In this document: in pieces, positions 16,161 through 25,157 of the stretch
How the letters are laid out: each line of letters begins with the position of its first letter
Position numbering within the stretch: position 1 is the first letter of the stretch
NCBI GenBank assembly: GCA_964506005.1
Contig: CAZDLX010000008.1
Coordinates: 1 to 41,210, forward strand
Reading direction: 5' to 3'
Source: UBA3940 sp964506005
GTDB lineage: Bacteria; Chloroflexota; Anaerolineae; Aggregatilineales; UBA3940
DNA: 41,210 bases
Position numbers and translations under genes: made by a program
The notes under the pieces: generated by a model
The model's input: only the letters and a program-made list of their open reading frames with translations
Told to the model about the DNA's origin: nothing
Database searches by the model: none

Positions 16161-16184
16161 CCACACCCCGCACCAGAGTATAAT
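16156..16184 (+). promoter_or_regulatory. Probable promoter of the glycan cluster
   Basis: A perfect TATAAT (16179-16184) lies 51 bases ahead of the GT2 start. The -35 position holds only TTTTTC, which overlaps the T-tract of the preceding terminator, so strength or activator need is uncertain. Confidence 0.45.
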
Positions 16185-16234
16185 CCGCACACCAACCACT
16201 TTTTGGAGCGACGCTGAAGCGCCCGGCGGCCTTT

Positions 16235-17209
16235 ATGACAGACCTATCGATCATCATCGTGAGCTGGAACGTGTGCGACCTGCTCCGCGACTGCCTTGCT
16301 TCCATCGAAGCGGGCGCGCAGGCGGGCTGGTACACTCTCGCCGCGCCGGGCGTGCGAGCTGATCAGAGTGCCCCGCTTACCGTTGAGACAATCGTGGTCG
16401 ATAACCTGTCTTCAGACGGCACGCCGGAGATGCTGCGCGAGGCCTTCCCGTGGGTGCGGCTCGTCGAACCGGGCGAGAATACCGGCTTCACGCGCGGTAA
16501 CAACATCGGCATGCGGGCCAGCACGGGCCGCTGGCTGCTGCTGCTCAACCCGGATACCGTCGTGCTGGACGATGCCCTGCCCCGTATGGTGGATTACATC
16601 GACGCCCACCCGGCGGTTGGCGCGCTCGGCCCGCAGCTTCTGAACGACGATGGTACGGTGCAGTCTTCGCGGCGGCGCTTCCCCACATTCTGGACTGCCG
16701 TCTTCGAGAGCACGTGGCTTCAGAGCGCCGCGCCGCGCGGCGTGCTTAGCCGCTACTACATGACCGACACGCAAGACGACGAGATCATGCCCGTGGACTG
16801 GGTGCAGGGTGCGGCGCTGCTCGTGCGGCGCAGCGTGCTCGCCCAGGTCGGCGGCTTCGACGAGCACTTCTTCATGTACTCCGAGGAGCTTGACTGGCAG
16901 CGCCGCATCAAGGCGGCGGGCTGGCAGATCGTGTACTTCCCGCCCGCCAGGATCGTGCACTACGGCGGCAAGAGCAGCGAGCAGGTCGCCGCGCAGCGCC
17001 ACATCTACTTTCAGACGAGCAAGGTGCGCTACTTCCGCAAGCACCACGGGCGGCTGGCCGGCCTCGGCGTGCGCGCGGTGCTGCTGGCCAACTACGTCGC
17101 ACAGGTCGCCGTCGAGGGGGCCAAGTTCGTGCTGGGCCACAAGCGCCCGCTGCGCCGCGAGCGCGTACGCGCCTACTGGCAGGTGTTGCGCTCGGGGCTG
17201 AGGGGTTAG
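16235..17209 (+). CDS. Glycosyltransferase family 2, rhamnosyltransferase-like
   Basis: Inverting GT-A glycosyltransferase acting at the cytoplasmic face of the membrane, 324 residues. The N-terminal LSIIIVSWNV, the ETIVVDNLSSDGTPEM nucleotide-binding strand and LLLLNPDTVVLDD (Asn105-Pro-Asp107, the DXD equivalent) are typical, as are the acceptor-side GGFDEHFFMYSEELDWQRR segment and a C-terminal amphipathic region. It resembles WbbL-type rhamnosyltransferases, which would fit GDP-deoxysugar synthesis upstream. The ATG at 16235 lacks a near ribosome site. A CTG at 16214 sits 5 bases after GGAG and would add seven residues, so the true start is open. Confidence 0.93.
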   Translation: MTDLSIIIVSWNVCDLLRDCLASIEAGAQAGWYTLAAPGVRADQSAPLTVETIVVDNLSSDGTPEMLREAFPWVRLVEPGENTGFTRGNNIGMRASTGRWLLLLNPDTVVLDDALPRMVDYIDAHPAVGALGPQLLNDDGTVQSSRRRFPTFWTAVFESTWLQSAAPRGVLSRYYMTDTQDDEIMPVDWVQGAALLVRRSVLAQVGGFDEHFFMYSEELDWQRRIKAAGWQIVYFPPARIVHYGGKSSEQVAAQRHIYFQTSKVRYFRKHHGRLAGLGVRAVLLANYVAQVAVEGAKFVLGHKRPLRRERVRAYWQVLRSGLRG

Positions 17210-17215
17210 CCGGGG

Positions 17216-18358
17216 ATGCGTATCGGCCTTGTCACCGGGGAGTACCCGCCGATGGAGGGCGGCGTCGGCGCGTACACGCGCGAGCTTGGCCGCGCGCTCG
17301 CCGCGCAGGGCCACGACGTTTCGGTGTTCACGCGGGAGGCTGCCGCCAGCGCAGACCCCGGCCCGGTGCATGTCACCGCCGCAGTCGGCCCGCGCTGGGG
17401 CTGGAGGACGCTGGGCCTGATCCGCCAGTGGGCCCGCACCCGGCGTCTGGACGTGGTCAGCGTCCAGTTCCAGACCGCCGCCTACAACATGCACCCGGCG
17501 ATCCACTGGCTGCCCTCGCGGCTGCGTGAAGTGCCCGTCGCTGTGACGTTTCACGACCTGCGCTTCCCGTACCTCTTTCCGAAGGCAGGTAGGCTCCGCA
17601 CCGCTGTCGTGCGGCGGCTCGCCCGCACCGCCGCCGGTGCCATCACCACCAACCGGGCCGACGAGCGCACGCTTCGCGACGCGTGGGGCATCCAGAACGT
17701 CGCGTGGATTCCCATCGGCAGCAACGTGAGCACCGAGCCGCCACGCGGCTACGATCGCGCAGTATGGCGGGCATCGCTCGGCGTGGGGCCAGACGACCTG
17801 CTGATCAGCTATTTCGGCTTCCTCAACGAGAGCAAGGGCGGGCTGGTGCTCGTCGAGGCGCTCGCCCGCCTTGTGGAAGCGGGCGCCCCGGCGCGGCTGG
17901 TCATGATCGGCGGCAGGGCGGGGGCCAGCGACCCGACGAACCTCGCCTACGCCCGGCGCGTCGATGCGCTGGCACAGCAGCACGGGCTTGAGAGCCGGAT
18001 TCACTGGACCGGCTTCGTGGACGACCCGGTGGTGAGCGCGCATTTCCTCGCCAGCGACCTCACCGCCCTGCCCTACCTCGACGGCGTCTCGCTGCGCCGG
18101 GGCACGCTGATGGCCGCGCTGGCGCACGGGCGCGCCATCGTGACGACGCACCCTGAGACCCCGGAAGCAGAGATCGAGGGCGCGGTGTGCGCTGTGCCAG
18201 CGGGCGATGCGGCAGCACTGGCAGATGCGATTGCCGTGCTGTGGCGCGACCCCGCCGAGCGGGCGCGGCTTGAGTCCGCCGCGCGCAGCGCCGCCGAGCA
18301 GTTCCGCTGGGATGTCATCGCCGCCAGCACTACAGAGTTCTTCGAGCGGATCACGTGA
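17216..18358 (+). CDS. Glycosyltransferase family 4 (GT-B fold)
   Basis: Retaining glycosyltransferase, 380 residues. The N-terminal domain opens MRIGLVTGEYPPMEGGVGAY with the glycine-rich loop of the family. The C-terminal GT1-type nucleotide-sugar domain starts near LLISYFGFLNESKGGLVLVE (about residue 195) and includes LVMIGG, IHWTGFVDD and the segment LPYLDGVSLRRGTLMAALAH. The usual E-x7-E pair is modified here (DGVSLRRGTLMAAL replaces the more common PSxxEGFGxxxxEAM), which is seen in some GT4 members. It lies 6 bases after the GT2 gene. Sugar and acceptor are unknown. Confidence 0.9.
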   Translation: MRIGLVTGEYPPMEGGVGAYTRELGRALAAQGHDVSVFTREAAASADPGPVHVTAAVGPRWGWRTLGLIRQWARTRRLDVVSVQFQTAAYNMHPAIHWLPSRLREVPVAVTFHDLRFPYLFPKAGRLRTAVVRRLARTAAGAITTNRADERTLRDAWGIQNVAWIPIGSNVSTEPPRGYDRAVWRASLGVGPDDLLISYFGFLNESKGGLVLVEALARLVEAGAPARLVMIGGRAGASDPTNLAYARRVDALAQQHGLESRIHWTGFVDDPVVSAHFLASDLTALPYLDGVSLRRGTLMAALAHGRAIVTTHPETPEAEIEGAVCAVPAGDAAALADAIAVLWRDPAERARLESAARSAAEQFRWDVIAASTTEFFERIT

Positions 18359-18383
18359 AATCGCACAGACTGGGAGGGATGCC

Positions 18384-18788
18384 ATGAGCGATCAGACCAT
18401 CCGACGGGTCAACCCCGAAACCATAGCCCCGCCGGTCGGCTACACTCATGTCGTCGAGGCGCGAAGCAGCCGCACGGTACATATCTCGGGGCAGGTGGCG
18501 CTCGACTCGCACGGCAATCTCGTCGGCCCCGGCGATATGCACGCCCAGGCCGAGCAGGTGTTCAAGAACCTGCAGTCCGCACTCCGGGCAGTGAACGCCA
18601 GCTTTTCGGACGTCGTCAAGCTGACGTACTTCGTCGTCGATCTCTCCCAGATGCAGGCAGTGCGGGATGTGCGAGGCCGCTACATCGACGAAGCGCACCT
18701 GCCCGCCAGTACCGCGGTCGAAGTCCGGCGGTTGGTTCGCGCGGACTTCCTGCTCGAAATCGAAGCCACAGCTGCATTGAACGACTGA
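18384..18788 (+). CDS. Rid (YjgF/YER057c/UK114) family protein
   Basis: Small trimeric Rid-fold protein, 134 residues. The start at 18384 is fixed by GGGAGGGA 6 bases upstream; a longer in-frame reading overlaps the GT4 gene. HISGQVALDSHGNLVGPGD, the AEQVFKNLQSALRAVNASF segment and VEVRRLVRADFLLEIEATA are family signatures. In archetypal RidA the motif before VEV is PARS, whose Arg holds the substrate carboxylate for imine/enamine hydrolysis. Here it reads PAST, so that Arg appears to be missing and deaminase activity should not be assumed. It is embedded among glycosyltransferases, perhaps only by operon arrangement. Confidence 0.92.
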   Translation: MSDQTIRRVNPETIAPPVGYTHVVEARSSRTVHISGQVALDSHGNLVGPGDMHAQAEQVFKNLQSALRAVNASFSDVVKLTYFVVDLSQMQAVRDVRGRYIDEAHLPASTAVEVRRLVRADFLLEIEATAALND

Positions 18789-18802
18789 GCGCAGACCCGT
18801 CG

Positions 18803-21079
18803 ATGTCCGCACAGGCTCAAGGTCTGGCTGAGGCGCTCCCACAGGCGAGGCGCCGCCGGGCGCTCGCGTGGTTGGCTGCCCACCGGGGTATTGTCGCCAT
18901 CACGGCTGCCTTCATTCTGCTGTGCAGTGTCTACAGCGTGGTCAACCCGCTCTACGAGGCCCCGGACGAGACCTTTCACCTCGCCGTCGTCGAGCACATC
19001 GCCCGGACGGGCACCCTGCCCCGCGTCGAGCCCGGCGTAGAGACTCCCTCGGCGCAGGAAGCGACGCAGCCGCCGCTGTACTACGCGCTCGGGGCGGCTG
19101 CTTCGTGGCGGGCATGGCCCGACGAGCCAGCCGCCCCGCGCCTGAACCCCCACGCCGCCATCGGCGAGCCGGGTGCACCCGACAATAAGAACCGGTCCCT
19201 GCACGGCGGCGAGGAGGCGTTCCCCTGGCGCGGCGAAGTGGCAGCCGCCCACCTGGTGCGCTTCATGAGCGTGCTGATGGGCGCGGCGACGGTCGCGCTC
19301 ACCTACGCCCTTGTTCGCGAGATCTGGCCCGGCTCGGAGCCTGCGGCGCTGCTCGCGGCGGGGCTGGTGGGGTTCAACCCCCAGTTCCTGTTCATCAGCG
19401 GCGCGGCCAACAATGACACGCTGATGGCGCTCGTCGGGGCGTGGCTGATGCTGCTGGCAGTGCGCGTTATACGCCATGGCCTGACCGAGCGCCGCACCGC
19501 TGCGCTTGCGGTCGTCACCGTGCTGGTGCTGCTCACCAAGCTCAGCGGGCTGTCGTTCCTGCCACTCGTGGCGGCGGTGCTGGCCTGGCATGGCTGGCGC
19601 CGCCGGGACTGGCGCGGCGCGGCGCGGTCTGCGGCGGCGATCGCGCTGGCCTGCCTCGTGTTCGTGGGATGGTGGTACGCCCGCAATCTGCGGCTGTACG
19701 GCGACCCGACGGCGCTTGCCGCGCACCTCAGCGTCATGCCTCGCCGCGACGTTGCCCTGCTCGACCTGCGCCACGAGTGGCAGGGGCTCTGGCAGAGCTA
19801 CTGGGCGATGTTCGGCTGGTTCAACGTACCCGCGCCGCGCGGGGTCTACACGTTCTACGCCGCGCTGTCGCTGCTGGCAGCCGCCGGGCTGGCGGCGTGG
19901 GCAGTCGTTGAGGCGTGTCGCAGACACTGGGCCGCGCTCGGGCTGCCGGCGTTGCTTGCGGCACAGGTCGCGCTGACATTCGCCAGCCTTGTACGCTGGT
20001 CGCTGCTGACCTACGGCTCGCAGGGGCGGCTGCTGTTCCCGGTGATCGCGTCCATTGCGGTGCTCATGGCAGGCGGGCTGACGCGGCTGCTCGCGCTGCG
20101 GTGGCAGAGGGCGGTGGTAGTCGCGGTTGGCGTGCCGCTGTTCGTGCTCGCGGCGGCACTGCCGTGGCTCGTGATCCGGCCTGCGTACACGCCTCCCAGC
20201 TATGCTGGCGGCGCGGCCCGGCAAGCGGTTGACTTCACCGCGCCGGGCGGTGAAGCGCCCACCCTGCGCCTGCTGGGCGCGTCGGTGAGCAGCGGCACGG
20301 CCCTTCCCGGCGATACGGTAGTCGTGACTGCGGACTGGGAAGTGATCAGCATGCCGGGCCGCGACTGGAGCGTTTACGTCCACCTTGCAGACAGCGCGGA
20401 GCTGCTGGCCGGGCAGTACGACAGCTACCCCGGCGGTGGCCTACTCGCCACGAGCGACCTCGTGCCCGGCACCCGCTGGACGGACACCTACCACGTGCCG
20501 GTCAGCGAGACTGCCTACGCGCCCGAAACGCTGGAGGTGCGGCTCGGGCTGTACGACTACGCCACCGGCGAACGCATGGCGCTCGCTACCGGCGGTGACG
20601 CCGGAGTTCTCGGAGAGGTCGCCCTGCATGAGCAGCCGGGGGCCAAAGTAGCCAACCCGGTTTCCATCGACTTCGGCGGAGAGATGCGGCTCGCGGGCTA
20701 TGAGATCAGCCCGCGCACCGCCCGCCCCGGCGAGTCTGTGTCCGTGGTGCTGTACTGGCAGGGCCAGCAGCCGGTGACGCGCGATTTCACCGTCTCGGTG
20801 CAGGTTCTTGGCCAGCAAGACCAGCACAACGTCGGGCAGGAGGACAGCCAGCCCGCCGGCGGCGCTCTGCCAACCTCCGGGTGGGAGCCGGGCGTGCTCG
20901 TCGGGGATGCGTCCACCGTCGAGATCGCCGCGGACGCACCGCCCGGCGTCTACGACGTGCAGATCGTCGTCTACTGGTTCGACGAAGCCGGGCAGATCCA
21001 GCGGCTGGAACGGCTCGGCGCGCACGGTGAACCGCTCGATGCCGCGCTGCTGCTGACCAGCCTGCGGGTCGAGCCATGA
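18803..21079 (+). CDS. GT-C type membrane protein (DUF2142/GT39-like), first of a tandem pair
   Basis: Polytopic membrane protein, 758 residues, probably a lipid-linked sugar transferase. After a cytoplasmic N-terminus and first helix (about 30-47) comes YEAPDETFHLAVVEHIARTG, with the acidic pair expected in the first extracytoplasmic loop of GT-C enzymes. The motif QPPLYYALGAA follows, and about ten further helices end near residue 465. The C-terminal 270 residues are extracytoplasmic and contain two copies of a beta-sandwich-like module (about 487-605 and 628-745). The next gene encodes a paralogue. The 4-base overlap ATGA at 21076 implies coupled translation. The ribosome site is weak. Confidence 0.8.
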   Translation: MSAQAQGLAEALPQARRRRALAWLAAHRGIVAITAAFILLCSVYSVVNPLYEAPDETFHLAVVEHIARTGTLPRVEPGVETPSAQEATQPPLYYALGAAASWRAWPDEPAAPRLNPHAAIGEPGAPDNKNRSLHGGEEAFPWRGEVAAAHLVRFMSVLMGAATVALTYALVREIWPGSEPAALLAAGLVGFNPQFLFISGAANNDTLMALVGAWLMLLAVRVIRHGLTERRTAALAVVTVLVLLTKLSGLSFLPLVAAVLAWHGWRRRDWRGAARSAAAIALACLVFVGWWYARNLRLYGDPTALAAHLSVMPRRDVALLDLRHEWQGLWQSYWAMFGWFNVPAPRGVYTFYAALSLLAAAGLAAWAVVEACRRHWAALGLPALLAAQVALTFASLVRWSLLTYGSQGRLLFPVIASIAVLMAGGLTRLLALRWQRAVVVAVGVPLFVLAAALPWLVIRPAYTPPSYAGGAARQAVDFTAPGGEAPTLRLLGASVSSGTALPGDTVVVTADWEVISMPGRDWSVYVHLADSAELLAGQYDSYPGGGLLATSDLVPGTRWTDTYHVPVSETAYAPETLEVRLGLYDYATGERMALATGGDAGVLGEVALHEQPGAKVANPVSIDFGGEMRLAGYEISPRTARPGESVSVVLYWQGQQPVTRDFTVSVQVLGQQDQHNVGQEDSQPAGGALPTSGWEPGVLVGDASTVEIAADAPPGVYDVQIVVYWFDEAGQIQRLERLGAHGEPLDAALLLTSLRVEP

Positions 21080-22887
21080 CGTTGCGGTTCCGGGAGCACC
21101 GCGCCGCGTGGCTTATCCTCGCGGCGTACGTCGTGCTTGCTACCACGTACAGCGTCGTCACGCCGGTATTTGAAGGTCCCGACGAGTTCCTGCACGCCGG
21201 GGTCGTGCACTACATCACCGAGACGGGGCAGTTCCCCGTGCAGCAGCCGGGCGTCCGCACCGCGTGGGACCAGGAGGGCAGCCAGCCGCCGCTGTACTAC
21301 GCACTTGCGGCTGCGCTCACCGTACCGCTCGATACGTCCGACTTTGAGAGCGTGCACCGGCGCAACCCGCACGGCAAGTACGGCCTGCCCTTCGACCGTG
21401 ACAACAAGAATATCGCTCTGCACAACCCGCAAGCAGAGCGATTCCCGTGGCGCGGCGCGGTTCTGTCCGTGCATCTCGTCCGCTTCATGAGCGTGGCGTT
21501 TGGCGCGGGCACCGTCGCGCTGACGTACACGCTCGCCCGCACCCACTGGCCCGATCAGCAGTCTGTCGCTCTGCTGGCGATGGCACTCGTCGCCTTCAAC
21601 CCCATGTTCCTGTTCGTCAGCGGAACGGTGAGCAACGACAACCTGCTCGTCATGCTGTCAACCGCTGCGCTGGTCCTCATGGTAGCGGTGCTGCGCGGCG
21701 GCCTGACGACACTTCGCGCCGGGGCGCTTGCGCTGACCCTCGCCCTCGCCGCGCTGACGAAGCTGAGCGGCCTGACCTTGCTGCCGGTGGCGGCGCTCGT
21801 GCTGGCGATACACGCCCGGCATCGCGCTGACTGGCGGCGGGCGCTGCTCGCCGGTGCGGGGATCGTCGCGGCGCTGCTTGCCGTCACAGGCTGGTGGTTC
21901 GCCCGCAACCTGCGTCTGTACGGCGAGCTCACCGGCCTCCAAACGATGATCGCCATAGCGGGCCTGCGCGAAGATGCGACGCTGGCGGCGGTCGCCAGTG
22001 AGTGGCCCGGCTTCTGGCGCGGGTACTGGGCGTACTTCGGCTCCTCCAGCATCCTCGCTGAACCCATCGTGTACCACCTCTTCACCGTACTCAGCCTCGC
22101 CGCACTGGCGGGGTTTGTGGCATGGGCGGCGCGTGAGGCATATCGTCGCCGCTGGGCGACACTGCTCATTCCCGGTGTGCTTGCGCTGCAGGCCGCCGTG
22201 ACGTTCGCCGCCCTGGTGCGCTGGTCGCTGCTCACGTACGGCTCGCAGGGCCGCCTGATGTTCCCGGTGATCGCCGCCACAAGTACCCTCATGGCTTACG
22301 GCCTGCTGGTGTGGCTCCCCGTGCGCTGGCAGGGCACGGGCGCGGCTGCTGTCGCCGCACCGCTGCTTCTGGTGGCAGCCCTCTCGCCTTTCCGGTATAT
22401 TGCACCCGCCTACAGCCCACCCGCTGCCGTGAGCGCCGTTCCGGAGAGCGCACACCCAGCCGCGGCAGCCTTCGGCGGGCTGGAAGTCGTCGCGGCGGCG
22501 GTTGGCGAGCCCGAGCGTGACCGCCTGCCCGTTACGCTGTATCTGCGGGCGTCTGAGCCGCTTGCCGAAGATATGAGCCTGTACCTGCGCGTGCTGGGGC
22601 CCGATGGCGCGGAGTTGGGCCAGCTCAAGACGTATCCCGGCGGCGGGCTGCTGCCCACCAGCCAGATGCAGCAGGGTGCACTCTATGCCGACGCGTACTC
22701 GCTGCGCTTCGCCGGCCCGCCGGACGATTTGCGCCTCGCAGTGCAGGCGGGCGTCTTATCCGGCAACGAGTTCGTGCTCTTTCCGGCAACACTGCCCGGC
22801 GGCGGGCAGGCAGCCGCGCTGCTCGTTAGCGGCGAGCGCCTTACCTTTGAGCCTTTTGATCCCGAACCGGCGGTGAACACCCCATGA
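21076..22887 (+). CDS. GT-C type membrane protein (DUF2142/GT39-like), second of a tandem pair
   Basis: Polytopic membrane protein, 603 residues, clearly paralogous to its upstream neighbour. Shared segments include YSVVTPVFEGPDEFLHAGVV, QPPLYYALAAA, FPWRG...HLVRFMSV and LVRWSLLTYGSQGRLMFPVI. The extracytoplasmic tail is shorter, with a single beta-sandwich-like module (about 468-585) that keeps the motif YPGGGLLPTS seen in the first module of the neighbour. It overlaps both flanking genes by 4 bases. A glycosyltransferase role is inferred from the GT-C layout and the cluster; substrate is unknown. Confidence 0.8.
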   Translation: MTLRFREHRAAWLILAAYVVLATTYSVVTPVFEGPDEFLHAGVVHYITETGQFPVQQPGVRTAWDQEGSQPPLYYALAAALTVPLDTSDFESVHRRNPHGKYGLPFDRDNKNIALHNPQAERFPWRGAVLSVHLVRFMSVAFGAGTVALTYTLARTHWPDQQSVALLAMALVAFNPMFLFVSGTVSNDNLLVMLSTAALVLMVAVLRGGLTTLRAGALALTLALAALTKLSGLTLLPVAALVLAIHARHRADWRRALLAGAGIVAALLAVTGWWFARNLRLYGELTGLQTMIAIAGLREDATLAAVASEWPGFWRGYWAYFGSSSILAEPIVYHLFTVLSLAALAGFVAWAAREAYRRRWATLLIPGVLALQAAVTFAALVRWSLLTYGSQGRLMFPVIAATSTLMAYGLLVWLPVRWQGTGAAAVAAPLLLVAALSPFRYIAPAYSPPAAVSAVPESAHPAAAAFGGLEVVAAAVGEPERDRLPVTLYLRASEPLAEDMSLYLRVLGPDGAELGQLKTYPGGGLLPTSQMQQGALYADAYSLRFAGPPDDLRLAVQAGVLSGNEFVLFPATLPGGGQAAALLVSGERLTFEPFDPEPAVNTP

Positions 22888-25157
22888 CCCGGCTCGAACA
22901 GTCCATCGTCCGCGCCCAGCGCTGGCTTGCAGAGAAGCCCATCCGCGCCGACCTCGCCGCCGTGCTGGTCCTGACGCTGCTGTGGGTGCTGTTCTTCTGG
23001 CGCGCGCTCACCCCAAACCCGGTGAACCAGGTCTCGTATCCAGAGGGCGACTTCTCGGGCCAGTTCGTTGCCTTCGCCGCGTACCAGGCGCGCCGTCTGC
23101 TCGCCGGGGAGATCCCGCTGTGGAACCCCTACAACTATGCCGGGCACCCGTTCCTGGCCGACACCCAGTCCGCAGTGTTCTACCCGCCGCGCCTCGTCAC
23201 GATTGCGGTCAGCCGGTTCACCGGCGGGCTGAGCTACGCAGCGCTCCAGGCCGAGGCGCTCGCACACTACTGGCTCGGCGGGCTGTTCATGTATCTGTTC
23301 GCCCGCACCGTGACGCGTTCCGCATTCGCCGGGCTGGTGGGCGCGCTGACCGTTACCTATGGCGGCTACCTGACAGGCTACCCGCCGCTGCAGCTTGCCG
23401 TGCTGGAGGCGGGCATCTGGCTGCCGCTGGCGCTGATGGGCGTTTTCCTCGCCACGGAGCAGCCGGGCCGCTGGCACGCAGGCTGGCTCGCCCTGAGTGC
23501 GCTCGCGCTTGGCCTGAGCCTGCTGGCAGGCCACCCGCAGACCACGCTGTTCCTGCTGTACGTGCTCATCTCCTACACGATCCACCGGGCAGCGCGCGCA
23601 CGAAGCCGCTGGCTGCCCGCGACGCTCGCCCTCGGCGCGGTGGTGGCGCTGGGCTTTGGGTTGGCCGCAGTGCAGGTGCTGCCCGGCCTGGAGTACACCC
23701 GCCTGACGGTGCGCTCCGAGATGGGCGTCGACGCGCTGTCCGGCGGCTTCCCTTTCCGCGATCTGCTGGTGCTCGTCCTGCCCAACGTGCTGACGCTCTG
23801 GTCGCCGCTGTACAGCGGCATCGCGGCGCTGGCGCTGGCAGGCGTCGCCGTGTGGCGGCGGCGTGAGGGCGCGCTGTTCTGGGCAGCGGTTGCCGGCGTA
23901 GCGCTCGTGCTGTCCTTCGGCGGCGCAACGGTGCTGTACCGGCTCGCATACCTGCTCGCGCCGGGCGCGTCGTGGTTCCGGGGGCAGGAGCGCGCCGCTT
24001 ACGTCGTGGCGCACAGCCTCGCGATCCTCGCCGCAATGGGCGTCGCCGCGCTGCGAGAGCCGGGCGTGGCGCGCCGCCCGCTGAGCCACGCGCTCGGCAT
24101 CGCGGCGGCGCTGGCCTGGGCCGCCGCCGTGCAGACCTTCCTGATCGGCCGGTTCACCGAAGGCCCCGAGCCGGTCGCGCTGATCAACGGCCTGTTCTTC
24201 CTGGCAATCCTCGCCACGGCAGCGTGGGTGATCATTGGGCGGCTCGCGGAGCGCGCGCCCCGACCGTGGTGGGGTGTGGCGATCGTGGCGCTGGTAGTGT
24301 TCGACCTGTTCAGCCTGAACAGCAGCACAAACTGGGAGCCCGTTCCCGCCGCCGCGCGAGAGCTGTACCACCACGAGATGGTGGACGCGATTCAGGAGGA
24401 TGGCGGCCTGTTCCGCGTGGACGGGCGGGTCGGGCTGTCACACGGCAACTACGGCACGTTCGCCGGGGTGCAGGACATCCGGGGGATCAGCCCGCTGCTG
24501 CCCAGCGTGCTCGACCGCTACGCGCGCACCCTGCCCGAATACCGGCTGTACGAGCTGCTCAACGTGCAGTACGTCATGACGGACTGGCAGGAGCTGGAGC
24601 GCCCCAGCACCATCGTCGCGCGGGACGAGTCGGGCGCGCAGCCCGTCTACCTGCACCGTCTCGACGCCCCCCTGCCCCGCGCGTGGATGGCGTACCAGGT
24701 CGCCGTGACCCCTGACGACGCGCAGGCGCTCGGCTGGCTGGCGGATCCCGCCTTCGACCCGCGCGCGACGGTCATCCTCCCCGCCGACCCGGGGCTTGAC
24801 CTGCCCGCCGGGCCGCCCGCCGCCCTGCCTGCCGGCCCCGCCGTGGCAGTGCAGAGCTACGCCCCGGAGCACATCGCGCTGGCTGTGGACACACCAGCAG
24901 ACGGGATGCTCGTGCTCAGCGAGCTGCACTACCCCGGCTGGCGGGCGACCATCGACGGTGAACGGGCGGAGATCTGGCGGGCCAACGCCGGGCTTCGCGC
25001 GCTGCCGCTCGAAGCGGGCCAGCACGAGGTCGTGCTCGTCTACCGCCCGCTGAGCTTTACCCTCGGCGCTGTGGTGAGTTTGATTAGCCTCGCGGCAGTC
25101 GCATTGGGTATGATTGCGGGGCGTAGACGCTTACCCAGCCAGGCAGAGAGCGCATGA
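22884..25157 (+). CDS. YfhO-like multi-spanning membrane protein (putative GT-C glycosyltransferase)
   Basis: Large membrane protein, 757 residues. About a dozen helices occupy the first 470 residues, with the YfhO-typical early segments SYPEGDFSGQF, LAGEIPLWNPYNYAGHPFLA and FYPPRL in the first outer loop. A long extracytoplasmic domain follows (GNYGTFAGVQDIRGISPLLP, ELLNVQYVMTD) and ends with the characteristic LVLSELHYPGWRATIDGE and LEAGQHEVVLVYRPL, then a final helix. In Firmicutes YfhO-type proteins help glycosylate cell-wall polymers. Here the position between GT-C proteins and an O-antigen ligase supports a role in surface glycan decoration. Overlaps on both sides are 4 bases. Confidence 0.85.
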   Translation: MTRLEQSIVRAQRWLAEKPIRADLAAVLVLTLLWVLFFWRALTPNPVNQVSYPEGDFSGQFVAFAAYQARRLLAGEIPLWNPYNYAGHPFLADTQSAVFYPPRLVTIAVSRFTGGLSYAALQAEALAHYWLGGLFMYLFARTVTRSAFAGLVGALTVTYGGYLTGYPPLQLAVLEAGIWLPLALMGVFLATEQPGRWHAGWLALSALALGLSLLAGHPQTTLFLLYVLISYTIHRAARARSRWLPATLALGAVVALGFGLAAVQVLPGLEYTRLTVRSEMGVDALSGGFPFRDLLVLVLPNVLTLWSPLYSGIAALALAGVAVWRRREGALFWAAVAGVALVLSFGGATVLYRLAYLLAPGASWFRGQERAAYVVAHSLAILAAMGVAALREPGVARRPLSHALGIAAALAWAAAVQTFLIGRFTEGPEPVALINGLFFLAILATAAWVIIGRLAERAPRPWWGVAIVALVVFDLFSLNSSTNWEPVPAAARELYHHEMVDAIQEDGGLFRVDGRVGLSHGNYGTFAGVQDIRGISPLLPSVLDRYARTLPEYRLYELLNVQYVMTDWQELERPSTIVARDESGAQPVYLHRLDAPLPRAWMAYQVAVTPDDAQALGWLADPAFDPRATVILPADPGLDLPAGPPAALPAGPAVAVQSYAPEHIALAVDTPADGMLVLSELHYPGWRATIDGERAEIWRANAGLRALPLEAGQHEVVLVYRPLSFTLGAVVSLISLAAVALGMIAGRRRLPSQAESA

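Noticed and set aside
16412..18385. Minus-strand open frame of 657 codons
   Set aside because: It spans two glycosyltransferase genes on the other strand and has low-complexity Arg/Ala/His composition; it is an antisense shadow.
18680..20383. Minus-strand open frame of 567 codons
   Set aside because: It is antisense to the first GT-C gene, rich in Arg, Gln and Pro, with no domain.
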